This document shows, one piece after another, positions 42,955-50,886 of a DNA stretch of 64,000 bases. The stretch spans positions 1 to 64,000 of the forward strand of contig JAVBPY010000002.1 of NCBI GenBank assembly GCA_031549345.1, given 5' to 3'. This DNA is from CASFRF01 sp031549345. GTDB taxonomy: Bacteria; Verrucomicrobiota; Lentisphaeria; Victivallales; Victivallaceae. Every line of letters starts with the position of its first letter. Position 1 is the first letter of the stretch. The notes under the pieces were generated by a model. The model searched no databases, was not told the origin of the DNA, and saw only the letters and a list, made by a program, of their open reading frames with translations. The position numbers and the translations under genes were made by a program.

Positions 42955-43824
42955 TCAGCGCCCGGGGCCGCGCATTTGCTCGCGCGCCTTGCGCAAGCGT
43001 TCGAGCTCCTGCGGCGAAAGACTGTTGATGCCGAAACGGGAAATTTTGTCGAGCAACCCGTCCAGCTCGCTCTGGGAAACAGGGGTATCCTTCGGCGGCG
43101 GATTGTTCCGGAGTTTGCGCGGATCGAAATCATCGCGCGCCGGGGGACGCTCGGGGCCGCGGCGGGCGGAAGGCATGAGCCAGGAGTACGGGTCCCAGTT
43201 CAGGCGCACGCCCGGCAGGAGCTTGAGAAAAAGGTAACCGCCCACGAAACCACCCAGGTGCGCCAAATGCGCAATACCGTCGCTCGGCGTCATATTCAGG
43301 CTGTAGACTTCCAGAATCGCGTAAATGACGACCAGGCTCTTCGTTTTGATGGGCCAGAAGGGAAGGAAGGCCGTAAGGAACTCCCGGTTCGGCTGGAACA
43401 TCGCTCCGGCGAGGGTGATGCCGAACACCGCGCCCGATGCGCCGAGGAGGGGGATTTGGGTATGCCAGTTGCATGCCAGATAAAGGAGGTTCCCGGCCAC
43501 GCCGCCGGCCACATAGAGGCCGAGAAGCGCGACCGGTCCAAGATAGGGGGTAACGAGCCTTCCAAAAAGATAAAGCCCCCACATATTCAGGAGGATATGC
43601 ATGAAGTCGAAATGCGTGAATGCCGCCGAGAGGAGCTGGTAATAGTAATGCCCCCTGATGCCGGCAGGGCTCAGCATCAGGTATTGCCCAAGAGCCGGGT
43701 TGACGGTCAGCAGCAAATAGACGACAACGTTGATTCCAATGAGCGTGTAGAGCATGTTTTCACTGCCCCCGCGCCGCGCGAAAACCTGCGGGCCACGCAT
43801 ATAATCCCGATCGTGCAAAGCCAT
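42955..43824 (-). CDS. Rhomboid family intramembrane serine protease
   Basis: A 289-aa protein. Six or more membrane helices, catalytic Ser in GASGA (Ser130) and His in HLGG (His189), with the HILLNM segment (Asn80) in the second helix. It cuts membrane proteins within the bilayer. The C-terminal ~80 residues are soluble and carry a helical basic tail (SQSELDGLLDKISRFGINSLS, ERLRKAREQMRG) as in many rhomboids of this type. Its own promoter lies at 43854-43882. It is divergent from the DUF362 protein gene. Confidence 0.92.
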   Translation of the reverse strand: MALHDRDYMRGPQVFARRGGSENMLYTLIGINVVVYLLLTVNPALGQYLMLSPAGIRGHYYYQLLSAAFTHFDFMHILLNMWGLYLFGRLVTPYLGPVALLGLYVAGGVAGNLLYLACNWHTQIPLLGASGAVFGITLAGAMFQPNREFLTAFLPFWPIKTKSLVVIYAILEVYSLNMTPSDGIAHLAHLGGFVGGYLFLKLLPGVRLNWDPYSWLMPSARRGPERPPARDDFDPRKLRNNPPPKDTPVSQSELDGLLDKISRFGINSLSPQELERLRKAREQMRGPGR

Positions 43825-43853
43825 TCAAAACTCCATCTGCTTGTTATTGGAGT

Positions 43854-43882
43854 AATATAGCATTCAAAATCCTTCCTTGCAA
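43854..43882 (-). promoter_or_regulatory. Promoter for rhomboid-queA operon
   Basis: TTGCAA (43877-43882), 17-bp spacer, TATATT (43854-43859) on the minus strand, 29 bases before the ATG at 43824. The -35 is three bases from that of the divergent promoter. Confidence 0.65.
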
Positions 43883-43885
43883 GGG

Positions 43886-43914
43886 TTGCAAAAATGGAAT
43901 TCGAGAACTATACT
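43886..43914 (+). promoter_or_regulatory. Promoter for DUF362 ferredoxin gene
   Basis: TTGCAA (43886-43891), 17-bp spacer, TATACT (43909-43914), 29 bases before the ATG at 43944. Divergent partner of 43854-43882. Confidence 0.7.
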
Positions 43915-43943
43915 AACGTAGAAAACCATACCAGGAGAATAGT

Positions 43944-45044
43944 ATGAGCACAGAATTGCTGTTTGCCCGCTTTGCCCCGGAAACGCTGGAGCCATCCAAA
44001 TCCATCGGTCGGAAATTTGAACGGATGCTCGAAGAGTTGGATCTGGCGCGGTCCGTGAAGGGGCTTCGCGTCGGCATAAAAATGCACCTCGGCGGAGGAG
44101 GGGGATTTTCCACCATCCACCCATACTTTGTCCGCAAACTCGTCGCTGCGCTCAAAAAGGCGGGCGCGACGGGGGTATTTGTTACCGATTTGTACCGCGA
44201 TACCACAGGCGCGATCGACCGGGGCTACACCGAAGAAGTGTTCGATTGCCCGATCATCCCGGTCTGCGGCGCGGATGATTCCGAATTTGTGAGTTTTCCG
44301 GTCGATCCTCCCCTTAAAACCATGAAGGAGATTCAACTTTCCAAGCCATTGTTGGACGCCGATGTGCTGTTGGACTTTTCCCACGTCAAGGCGCACGGGG
44401 TCTGCGGCTTCGGCGGAGCCTCCAAAAATCTCTCGATGGGGGCGGTTACCGATTTTCAACGCCAACAGCTTCACGCGCTGGAAGGCGGACTCGAATGGGA
44501 CGAAGACCGTTGTACGCACTGCGAAAAATGCGTGGAACATTGCCCGAACAACGCCATGAAATTCGAAGACGGCAAGCTGGACGTCTTTTATCACAATTGC
44601 AAATTCTGTCAGCACTGCGTCCTGATCTGTCCGGTGGGGGCGCTTACAATGACCGAGGGAGGCTACCTGGATTTCCAGCGCGGCATGGCGATGACCTCCG
44701 CAAAGCTCCTTGAAAACTTCGCCCCCGATCGCAGGATTTTCATCAACATGATTATGGATGTAACCATTTTCTGCGATTGCTGGGGAATGACCACGCCGCG
44801 CTTGATTTCCGACATCGGCATCCTTGCCGGGCGCGATATCGTCGCCATCGAGCAAGCCACGCTGGAACTGGTGAACCAGGAATCCATCATCCCCGGTTCG
44901 CTCCCCAAAAACTGGCCGCTCGACCCGGATAAATCGAAACACCTCTTCGAGCGCATCCACTACAAGGACCCGTATGCCGTCGTCCGTTACCTGGAAGAAC
45001 TCGGCTGCGGCGATCCGCGCTACACGCTCAAAGAGGTATTCTAA
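43944..45044 (+). CDS. DUF362 domain protein with two 4Fe-4S clusters
   Basis: A 366-aa protein. N-terminal DUF362 part (VGIKMHLGGGGGFSTIHPYF, DFSHVKAHGVCGFGGASKN) followed by a bacterial ferredoxin domain around residues 190-235: CTHCEKCVEHCP and CKFCQHCVLICP, each a CxxCxxCxxxCP motif, thus two 4Fe-4S clusters. Members act in electron transfer; the partner is unknown. It is cytoplasmic. AGGAG lies before the ATG. The stop codon abuts the feoB stop on the other strand. Confidence 0.9.
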   Translation: MSTELLFARFAPETLEPSKSIGRKFERMLEELDLARSVKGLRVGIKMHLGGGGGFSTIHPYFVRKLVAALKKAGATGVFVTDLYRDTTGAIDRGYTEEVFDCPIIPVCGADDSEFVSFPVDPPLKTMKEIQLSKPLLDADVLLDFSHVKAHGVCGFGGASKNLSMGAVTDFQRQQLHALEGGLEWDEDRCTHCEKCVEHCPNNAMKFEDGKLDVFYHNCKFCQHCVLICPVGALTMTEGGYLDFQRGMAMTSAKLLENFAPDRRIFINMIMDVTIFCDCWGMTTPRLISDIGILAGRDIVAIEQATLELVNQESIIPGSLPKNWPLDPDKSKHLFERIHYKDPYAVVRYLEELGCGDPRYTLKEVF

Positions 45045-47195
45045 TTACAGCAAAGATGTTCCGATTTGGCAGAAGGAGCCGATCTGGTACACCACAAGCG
45101 TGCAGACGTAGGCCAGCGCCGTAAGTCCCCCCATCTGCATGAGGGTGAGGGGCCAGGAATTCGTTTCGCGCCGCACCACGGCCACTGTCGCCAGGCACGG
45201 CATGGAGATCAGGCAGAAGAGCATTACGCAGAACCCCTGGAGCGGTGTGTAATGTTTCTGGAGCTGGGCGCGGAGCGGAATGGAATCCCCGTCCGCTTCG
45301 CCGATGGCGTACAGAATGCCGAGCTGTGAAACAAACAGCTCTTTCGCGGCGAAAGCCCCGATGAGCGATGCACTGATCTTCCAGTCGAACCCGAGGGGAG
45401 CCATGACCGTGGTGAGCGCGTTCCCGATGCGTCCGGAGGCGGAATACTCAAGAAGCTCCGCTTTCTGTCGTGTTTCAAGTGCGAGGATCTGCTCGGCCTT
45501 CGCGTCCTTGTCCAGCGTTGTCGAACCTTCGATTTGCTCGATTTTTCCGGCGTAATCCTCAGAAAAATCCTTTTTCACCGGGAGCGTATTGATGAAAAAC
45601 ATGATGATCGAAGCCAGGAGAATCAGCGTTCCCGCCTTGCGAAGATACATGGAAGCGCGTTCCCACATGTGGATCATAAGACTGCGGAAGGTCGGCATCC
45701 GGTAGGGCGGGAGCTCCATAACGTACACTTCGTCCCCGCCGCGGAACAGCGTCGACTTCAGCAGCCGCGCGGCGGCCAGCGCAAGGAGAATACCGATGAT
45801 GTAGATCAGCCACATGACAAGGGCCTGGAATTTTTCCGGAAAAAACGCCGGAATAATCAACGCATAAATCGGCAGCCGCGCACCGCAGCTCATCAGGGGA
45901 ATAATCATGATGGTTGTGAGCCGGTCGCGCTCCGACTCGATGGTACGCGTGGCCATGACCGCCGGCACCGAACAGCCGAACCCGAGAAGCATCGGGATGA
46001 AACTTTTGCCGTGGAGCCCAAATTTGTGCATCACCCCATCCATGATGTACGCGGCGCGCGACATGTAACCGGTCCCTTCCAAAAAGGCGATGGCGAGGAA
46101 AAGGAAGAGAATATTCGGCAGGAACGAAAGAACGCCCCCCACGCCGCCGATCACCCCGTCGATCACCATGGCCCGGAGGAAGGGGAGGTTTTCCGCGCTC
46201 CAGCTCTCCGCGATTCCATCGGAAATCCAGCTGAAAAAAGCTTCGAGCCAACCGGTTACCGGTTCCGCGCAAGTAAAGGTGAATAAAAAGATCAGGAACA
46301 TGATCGCGAGAAAGATGGGGAGCCCCAGATAACGGTTTGCCAACACTCTGTCGATGTTTTCCGAAATCTGCGCGCGGCGGACTTGCGTGATGCGGATCGC
46401 CTCGTGGCACGCGCCGGAGATAATGCCGTAACGCTGGTCGGCCAGGAGTGTTTCCGCATCGACGCCGGCGCGGGTCGCCAGACGTTCGCGCGCCGCATCG
46501 GCGGCGGCGAGAACCGGTGCAAACGCGGGCATGGCAAGAATGGCGCGGTCCTCCTCCAAAAGCTTGATGGCAAGGTAACGGACCGGCACGGAGATGGGCA
46601 GGGGAATCTGTTTGCGCATGACGGCGTCGGCAATTTCCATAATCGCCTGGTCCGTTTCCGCCCCGTAGGTGAATTTGGGGATCGGCGGCGGGGTATTGCT
46701 TGCAAGTTTTTCGGCAATGGCCTGTTTCAGGCGGCCGATGCCGATTCCCTGCGCGCCAATGGTTTTGGCGATGGGCGCGCCGAAAAAGCCCTCGAGAATG
46801 TCGTACTGAAAACTGAATCCCCGTTTTTTGGCGTCGTCGGCCATATTGAAGACCATGATCATCGGAATCCGCAACTCCGCGAGCTGAAGGGTCAAATACA
46901 AGTTCCGCTGCGGATTGCTGGAGTCGATCACGTTTAGAATGAGGTCGATTTTTCCGGACTGGAGTTCTTCCGCCGCGATTCGCTCCTCCGGCGAGGCGGA
47001 GTTCAGGCTATACGTTCCGGGGAGGTCGATCAACTCGACATCGAATTCGTCGATACTGCAGTGGCCGCTTTTACGTTCCACCGTAACACCGGGGTAGTTG
47101 CCGACATGCTGCCGAGCACCGGTGAGATGATTGAAAATGGTTGTTTTTCCGCTGTTCGGGTTTCCGGCGAGGGCGATCTTGAAATGTCGTTTCAT
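45045..47195 (-). CDS. feoB: Ferrous iron transport protein B, FeoB
   Basis: A 716-aa protein. N-terminal G domain: ALAGNPNSGKTTIFNHLTG (G1, ~8-26), DLPGTYSLNSASPEE (G3), IMVFNMADDA (G4), then a helical GDI domain and the membrane region with two Gate domains (AAYIMDGVMHKFGLHGKSF with FGCSVPAVMATRTI, and VMELPPYRMPTFRSLMIHMW). It imports Fe2+. The ATG at 47195 is chosen because the G domain begins there; the longer reading to 47300 overlaps the regulator gene in another frame. It lies 31 bases after the DtxR-type regulator. Confidence 0.95.
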   Translation of the reverse strand: MKRHFKIALAGNPNSGKTTIFNHLTGARQHVGNYPGVTVERKSGHCSIDEFDVELIDLPGTYSLNSASPEERIAAEELQSGKIDLILNVIDSSNPQRNLYLTLQLAELRIPMIMVFNMADDAKKRGFSFQYDILEGFFGAPIAKTIGAQGIGIGRLKQAIAEKLASNTPPPIPKFTYGAETDQAIMEIADAVMRKQIPLPISVPVRYLAIKLLEEDRAILAMPAFAPVLAAADAARERLATRAGVDAETLLADQRYGIISGACHEAIRITQVRRAQISENIDRVLANRYLGLPIFLAIMFLIFLFTFTCAEPVTGWLEAFFSWISDGIAESWSAENLPFLRAMVIDGVIGGVGGVLSFLPNILFLFLAIAFLEGTGYMSRAAYIMDGVMHKFGLHGKSFIPMLLGFGCSVPAVMATRTIESERDRLTTIMIIPLMSCGARLPIYALIIPAFFPEKFQALVMWLIYIIGILLALAAARLLKSTLFRGGDEVYVMELPPYRMPTFRSLMIHMWERASMYLRKAGTLILLASIIMFFINTLPVKKDFSEDYAGKIEQIEGSTTLDKDAKAEQILALETRQKAELLEYSASGRIGNALTTVMAPLGFDWKISASLIGAFAAKELFVSQLGILYAIGEADGDSIPLRAQLQKHYTPLQGFCVMLFCLISMPCLATVAVVRRETNSWPLTLMQMGGLTALAYVCTLVVYQIGSFCQIGTSLL

Positions 47196-47226
47196 TCTTT
47201 TTGCAAAACTTTCCTGAAAAATAGGG

Positions 47227-47910
47227 TCAGCAGGGACGTACCAGAATACCGCGGGCATCGCCGAGACGCAGTGTAATGCTGCTCCCGAGCAGGCGAACAC
47301 GGAGGAGGTCGCCGAAAGGCGCGTGCCCCTCCACCTCCAGCCGGACGTTTTTAATCAGCCCCATGACAGCCAGTTTTTTGATGCCGGGGAGTTGATCCTC
47401 CAGTTTTACGACCAGCGCGGGCTGCCCAACGGGAAGTTGATCGAGCGTGTAAAAAATCGGCTCTTCCGCCAGCAACGAGGGCATGTGCTCGGCAAGGTAG
47501 CCGCGGAGCCCGGCGCAGTCGGCGCGTTCCTCGATGGCCGTCGCCAACGCCGCAAGGCGCGTGAGGGAGGTTTCGTCGATGACGTGCTCGATCTTGCACG
47601 CGGCGGCGGAGGCGGTTTTCTCTTCCACTTTCAGAATATTGCGAAAAAAACTTTCCAGCAATGCGTGCCGCCGCCGGATGGCGGCCGCTTTATCCTGCCC
47701 CTCCGGCGTAAGAACGACCGGGGCATGGGATTCGTAGTGCACCAGCCCGCGCGACGCCAACTGCCGCAGGGCGTTTGTCACGGACGGCATTTTTACTTTG
47801 AGCCGTTCCGCGATATCTTTGGTATGCGCATGGCCGTTGCTGCTTTCAGTGAGCTCGGCGATGGCTTCCAGGTAGTCCTCCAGACTGCTTGAAATGTCCG
47901 CTTCCGTCAT
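47227..47910 (-). CDS. DtxR/MntR-family metalloregulator with C-terminal FeoA/SH3-like domain
   Basis: A 227-aa protein, the normal length for the DtxR family. The N-terminal winged HTH (SLEDYLEAIAELTESSNG, HTKDIAERLKVKMPSVTNAL) is followed by a dimerisation and metal-binding helix set (CKIEHVIDETSLTRLAALAT) and a C-terminal FeoA/SH3-like domain (VGQPALVVKLEDQLPGIKKL). It probably senses Fe2+ or Mn2+ and regulates feoB, which follows 31 bases downstream. The start MTEADISSS has AAGGAG upstream; the reading from 47952 is not needed. A candidate operator lies upstream. Confidence 0.9.
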   Translation of the reverse strand: MTEADISSSLEDYLEAIAELTESSNGHAHTKDIAERLKVKMPSVTNALRQLASRGLVHYESHAPVVLTPEGQDKAAAIRRRHALLESFFRNILKVEEKTASAAACKIEHVIDETSLTRLAALATAIEERADCAGLRGYLAEHMPSLLAEEPIFYTLDQLPVGQPALVVKLEDQLPGIKKLAVMGLIKNVRLEVEGHAPFGDLLRVRLLGSSITLRLGDARGILVRPC

Positions 47911-47940
47911 AACAATCTCCTTACTATTACAATTCACTAT

Positions 47941-47990
47941 ACTATAGAGCACGAAATGGAGATTGTCAAGAGAAAGTTAGACTTTTCTAA
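47941..47990 (-). promoter_or_regulatory. Promoter and candidate metal-regulator operator for the DtxR-feoB operon
   Basis: TTGACA (47964-47969), 17-bp spacer, TATAGT (47941-47946) on the minus strand, 30 bases before the ATG at 47910. A 14-bp inverted repeat TTAGA-4-TCTAA (47977-47990) lies eight bases upstream of the -35. The dyad is similar in style to DtxR-family boxes, so autoregulation is plausible. Confidence 0.6.
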
Positions 47991-47993
47991 TAT

Positions 47994-48674
47994 TTATTTG
48001 TCCGGTGTTTTCAGGAGTCGAAGAACGAGCGTGCGCACATCCTCCTGATTGACAAGGTAAGCATGTCCGTGTGCAACAAGGTGGTGCGAGGATTCGCCGC
48101 GAAGATGGGTGGATTCCAACGGGACCATGCGATCGCACGTGGAGGCGATGACGCTGAAGGGGAGGGCGGAAAGCTCCGGCAGTTCCGCCAGCGGCGAATC
48201 GGGGTTGTCGGAGAGTTCCGACAGGGGAAGGACGAGTTTACGCGAGGGCGGAAAACACTTAAGCCAACGGCTCGCCACCGGCGATCCGTGATTCGGCGGC
48301 GCAATCAGAACGGCGCGCCCGAGGGGGAGATGAATGCCGCCGCCCGCGAACATTCTGCGGAGAACCAGGCCCCCCATGCTGTGGGTAACGAAATGGGTTT
48401 TCACGGCGGGCAGGGTGGTAAGATAACGCCGCAGGGCGTCGGCATGCCGCGCGAGCGTCCCACGCGTGCTCCTGTAGTCGAAGACATGCACCGCATACCC
48501 GGCGCCGGCCAGAAAGCGGGCAAAATCGCGCATGATCCAACTCCGGTGCAGCAGTCCGTGAATCAGGACAATCTGCTCACCGTTCGGTCCGGCTTCCGGC
48601 GGAAGAGAGGAGCATTTAATTCCCGGCCGCAGCCAATCGGCCAGGAAATAAGCCCCTGTTCTGATCGCTTTCAT
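47994..48674 (-). CDS. Alpha/beta hydrolase (lipase-like)
   Basis: A 226-aa protein with IVLIHGLLHRSWIMRDFARF, the nucleophile elbow THSMGGLVLRRM (Ser near 98), PPNHGSPVASRWL and a final His in HGHAYLVNQ. It fits alpha/beta hydrolases of the PGAP1/lipase type. No signal peptide is seen. It is six bases downstream of the aldo/keto reductase and is the last gene of the long operon. The ribosome site is weak, consistent with coupling. Substrate is unknown, probably an ester. Confidence 0.82.
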   Translation of the reverse strand: MKAIRTGAYFLADWLRPGIKCSSLPPEAGPNGEQIVLIHGLLHRSWIMRDFARFLAGAGYAVHVFDYRSTRGTLARHADALRRYLTTLPAVKTHFVTHSMGGLVLRRMFAGGGIHLPLGRAVLIAPPNHGSPVASRWLKCFPPSRKLVLPLSELSDNPDSPLAELPELSALPFSVIASTCDRMVPLESTHLRGESSHHLVAHGHAYLVNQEDVRTLVLRLLKTPDK

Positions 48675-48680
48675 GCTCTT

Positions 48681-49667
48681 TTACAGAAGCGCCTCCAGCG
48701 CGGCCCACGACGTTTCGTCCAGTACGGGCTTCATCGCGCCATCGACCGCGTCGCGGATCTGGCCGGCCCGGCTTGCGCCGATTAAGGCCGAGGTCATGCC
48801 GGGACGGCGAAGCACCCACTCGATCGCCAGTTGCGCCAGCGTCCGGTCCCGCTCCAAAGCGAACGCGTTCAAAATGCGCACCCTTTCGAGGATTTCCGGG
48901 GTCAGCGCCTCCGGCTTCAGGAACCCGCCGCGTCCTGCGCGCGAATCCGCCGGAATCCCGTCGCCAAGATAACGGTCGGTCAAAATCCCCTGGTGCAACG
49001 GCGAGAAGGCGATGCCGCCGACTTCTTCGGCTTGCAGGAGCTTGAAGAGTCCCTGTTCCTCGTGGCGACGGTCGAACATGTTGCAGCGCATCTGGTGAAT
49101 AATGAACGGCGTTTTCATGGAGCGAAGTATCTGTATCGCTTTGGCGGCATCTTCCGCGCCGTAGTTGGAAATGCCAACGTACAGCGCTTTCCCCGCGCGG
49201 ACAAGGCTGTCCAACGCGCCCAGGGATTCCTCCATCGGCGTATTCGGATCGGGGCGGTGATGGTAGAAGATATCCACGTATTCCAGTCCCATGCGCTTTA
49301 AACTTTGCTCACAGCTCGCGATGATGTATTTGCGCGAACCGAAATCCCCGTAGGGTCCCGGCCACATGGTGTAACCCGCTTTGCTGGAAATAATCAGTTC
49401 GTCCCGGTACGCGGCGAAATCGTCGCGGAGCAAACGCCCCATCGTCAACTCCGCCGAGCCGGGCTGCGGACCGTAGTTGTTCGCCAGATCGAAGTGCGTG
49501 ATGCCCAGATCGAAGGCCGCGCGGGCCATCTCCCGGGCGTTGTCGTAGCAATCCACCGAACCGAAATTGTGCCAGAACCCGAGCGAGATCACCGGGAGCT
49601 TCAGCCCGCTTTTCCCGCAGTGGCGGTACGGAACGTGGTTGTAGCGTTGCGGATGTGCGTCGTACAT
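48681..49667 (-). CDS. Aldo/keto reductase, YghZ-like
   Basis: A 328-aa NADPH-dependent reductase. Family segments: SGLKLPVISLGFWHNFG, ITHFDLANNYGPQPGSAE, YRDELIISSKAGYTMWPGPYG, LKRMGLEYVDIFYHHRPDPNT, VGISNYGAEDA and WVLRRPGMTSALIGASR. Residues Asp, Tyr, Lys, His (in DLANNYG, SSKAG, FYHHRPD) make the catalytic set. It resembles YghZ/Gpr, which reduces glyceraldehyde-3-phosphate and aldehydes. It begins three bases after the Gfo/Idh/MocA stop. Probably part of the sugar operon. Confidence 0.9.
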   Translation of the reverse strand: MYDAHPQRYNHVPYRHCGKSGLKLPVISLGFWHNFGSVDCYDNAREMARAAFDLGITHFDLANNYGPQPGSAELTMGRLLRDDFAAYRDELIISSKAGYTMWPGPYGDFGSRKYIIASCEQSLKRMGLEYVDIFYHHRPDPNTPMEESLGALDSLVRAGKALYVGISNYGAEDAAKAIQILRSMKTPFIIHQMRCNMFDRRHEEQGLFKLLQAEEVGGIAFSPLHQGILTDRYLGDGIPADSRAGRGGFLKPEALTPEILERVRILNAFALERDRTLAQLAIEWVLRRPGMTSALIGASRAGQIRDAVDGAMKPVLDETSWAALEALL

Positions 49668-49670
49668 GGT

Positions 49671-50876
49671 TTACTCCGGAAGTTGGAAAGTTTCGATTTT
49701 CGGCGCGTCGACTTTGTCCGCTTTCCGCGCCCAGGGGAAGAGATTGAGTTCGCTCAAGAGCACGCCCTGTTCCCAGGCTTTCTGGAATCCTTCTTCGATG
49801 TTGGTGATCTGGTGCAATCCGTCGGCGGGGGCGATGGTCATTGCGTCCTTGGGGATGCTTACGATTTTGCCCGTCGTGTGCAGCGCGTTGATCGCGTAGG
49901 TGTGTTTGCCCGCCATGCGCGGCGAACACAGAAGCGCCTCCGCCTTGCCTTCAAGCTTGTCGGCGACCACGTCGAACTCGTCGAACATCGCGTCGCTTAC
50001 AGGAATGTTGCTGGCGAATTCATCCGCGGCAAGCTGCACTCGGTAAAACGCCCGCAGTTGCCAGTCGATCGTCCCCTTGGTGCCTGTGATGCGTACCAAA
50101 GGCTCATGATTCTGCACCGCGCAGCAATGGGTCAGGTTGATGACCAATTCCACGTCGTTCTCCGTGATCAACCGCAAAGAACAAGTGTCGAACGTTTCGA
50201 TGTCGCGGGCGCGGTAAAGTTCGGCCTGGAGTTGTTTGATTTTCGCCAGGTCCCAGAACGGTTCCGCCGCCCAGAACATGGCGTTGGCGATGTAGTGCGC
50301 GAAGGCGTTGTTCGCGGGGGAGTCCAGCACCCACGCATCGCCGCACTTGAAACGTGCCACCCAGTTGTTGCGCGTGTAGTACGAGGTCGGCCGCGGCCAC
50401 ATGCCGATGACGGAGATCTTGCGGACTTTGCCGATAACACCTTTCTGAATCATTTTCTTGAGTTGCCGGGTATCTTTCCCGTAAAGATTCTGAAAGCCCA
50501 CGCCGACCCAATTCGGGGAGGCTTCGGCCATCGCGATCATCCCCCGCGCGCTGTCGATGGTTCCGGTGAGGGGTTTTTCCAAGAGGACATTCGCGCCGTA
50601 GGCGAGGGCGGCTTCGAGCATCGATTCGTGGGAGTCGATCCCGGTGGGGATGGAAATCATATCGTAATGGATGGATTTATCCGCATACAGCGATTCGGCA
50701 TCGGGATAAATACGGATGCCGTGTCGTTTCAGTTCCTGCATCTGGCCGGGACATTTCGCCGGGGTGCGCACCACGGCGGCGGCAAAATCGATCCGTCCTT
50801 CGAAGTGAAGCCGAAGCAATTGGCGGTAAATATGCGCACCGAACCCGGTAACGCCGATCAAAGCAACTTTTTTCAT
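49671..50876 (-). CDS. Gfo/Idh/MocA family dehydrogenase
   Basis: A 401-aa protein starting MKKVALIGVTGFGAHIYRQL with a Rossmann site. Motif NVLLEKPLTG lies near residue 98, followed by the second domain around GVGFQNLYGKDTRQLKKM and SVIGMWPRPTSYYTRNNW. NAD(P)-dependent oxidation of a sugar is likely. The start at 50876 has GAGG eight bases before it; an ATG six bases earlier has it too close. It lies 10 bases after the GH3 gene stop. Not closely similar to the 384-aa member at 17720. Confidence 0.88.
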   Translation of the reverse strand: MKKVALIGVTGFGAHIYRQLLRLHFEGRIDFAAAVVRTPAKCPGQMQELKRHGIRIYPDAESLYADKSIHYDMISIPTGIDSHESMLEAALAYGANVLLEKPLTGTIDSARGMIAMAEASPNWVGVGFQNLYGKDTRQLKKMIQKGVIGKVRKISVIGMWPRPTSYYTRNNWVARFKCGDAWVLDSPANNAFAHYIANAMFWAAEPFWDLAKIKQLQAELYRARDIETFDTCSLRLITENDVELVINLTHCCAVQNHEPLVRITGTKGTIDWQLRAFYRVQLAADEFASNIPVSDAMFDEFDVVADKLEGKAEALLCSPRMAGKHTYAINALHTTGKIVSIPKDAMTIAPADGLHQITNIEEGFQKAWEQGVLLSELNLFPWARKADKVDAPKIETFQLPE

Positions 50877-50886
50877 CTTCATTTCC

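Noticed and set aside
47227..47910. A novel fusion of DtxR with FeoA
   Set aside because: 227 residues and an SH3/FeoA-like C-terminal domain are normal for the DtxR family.
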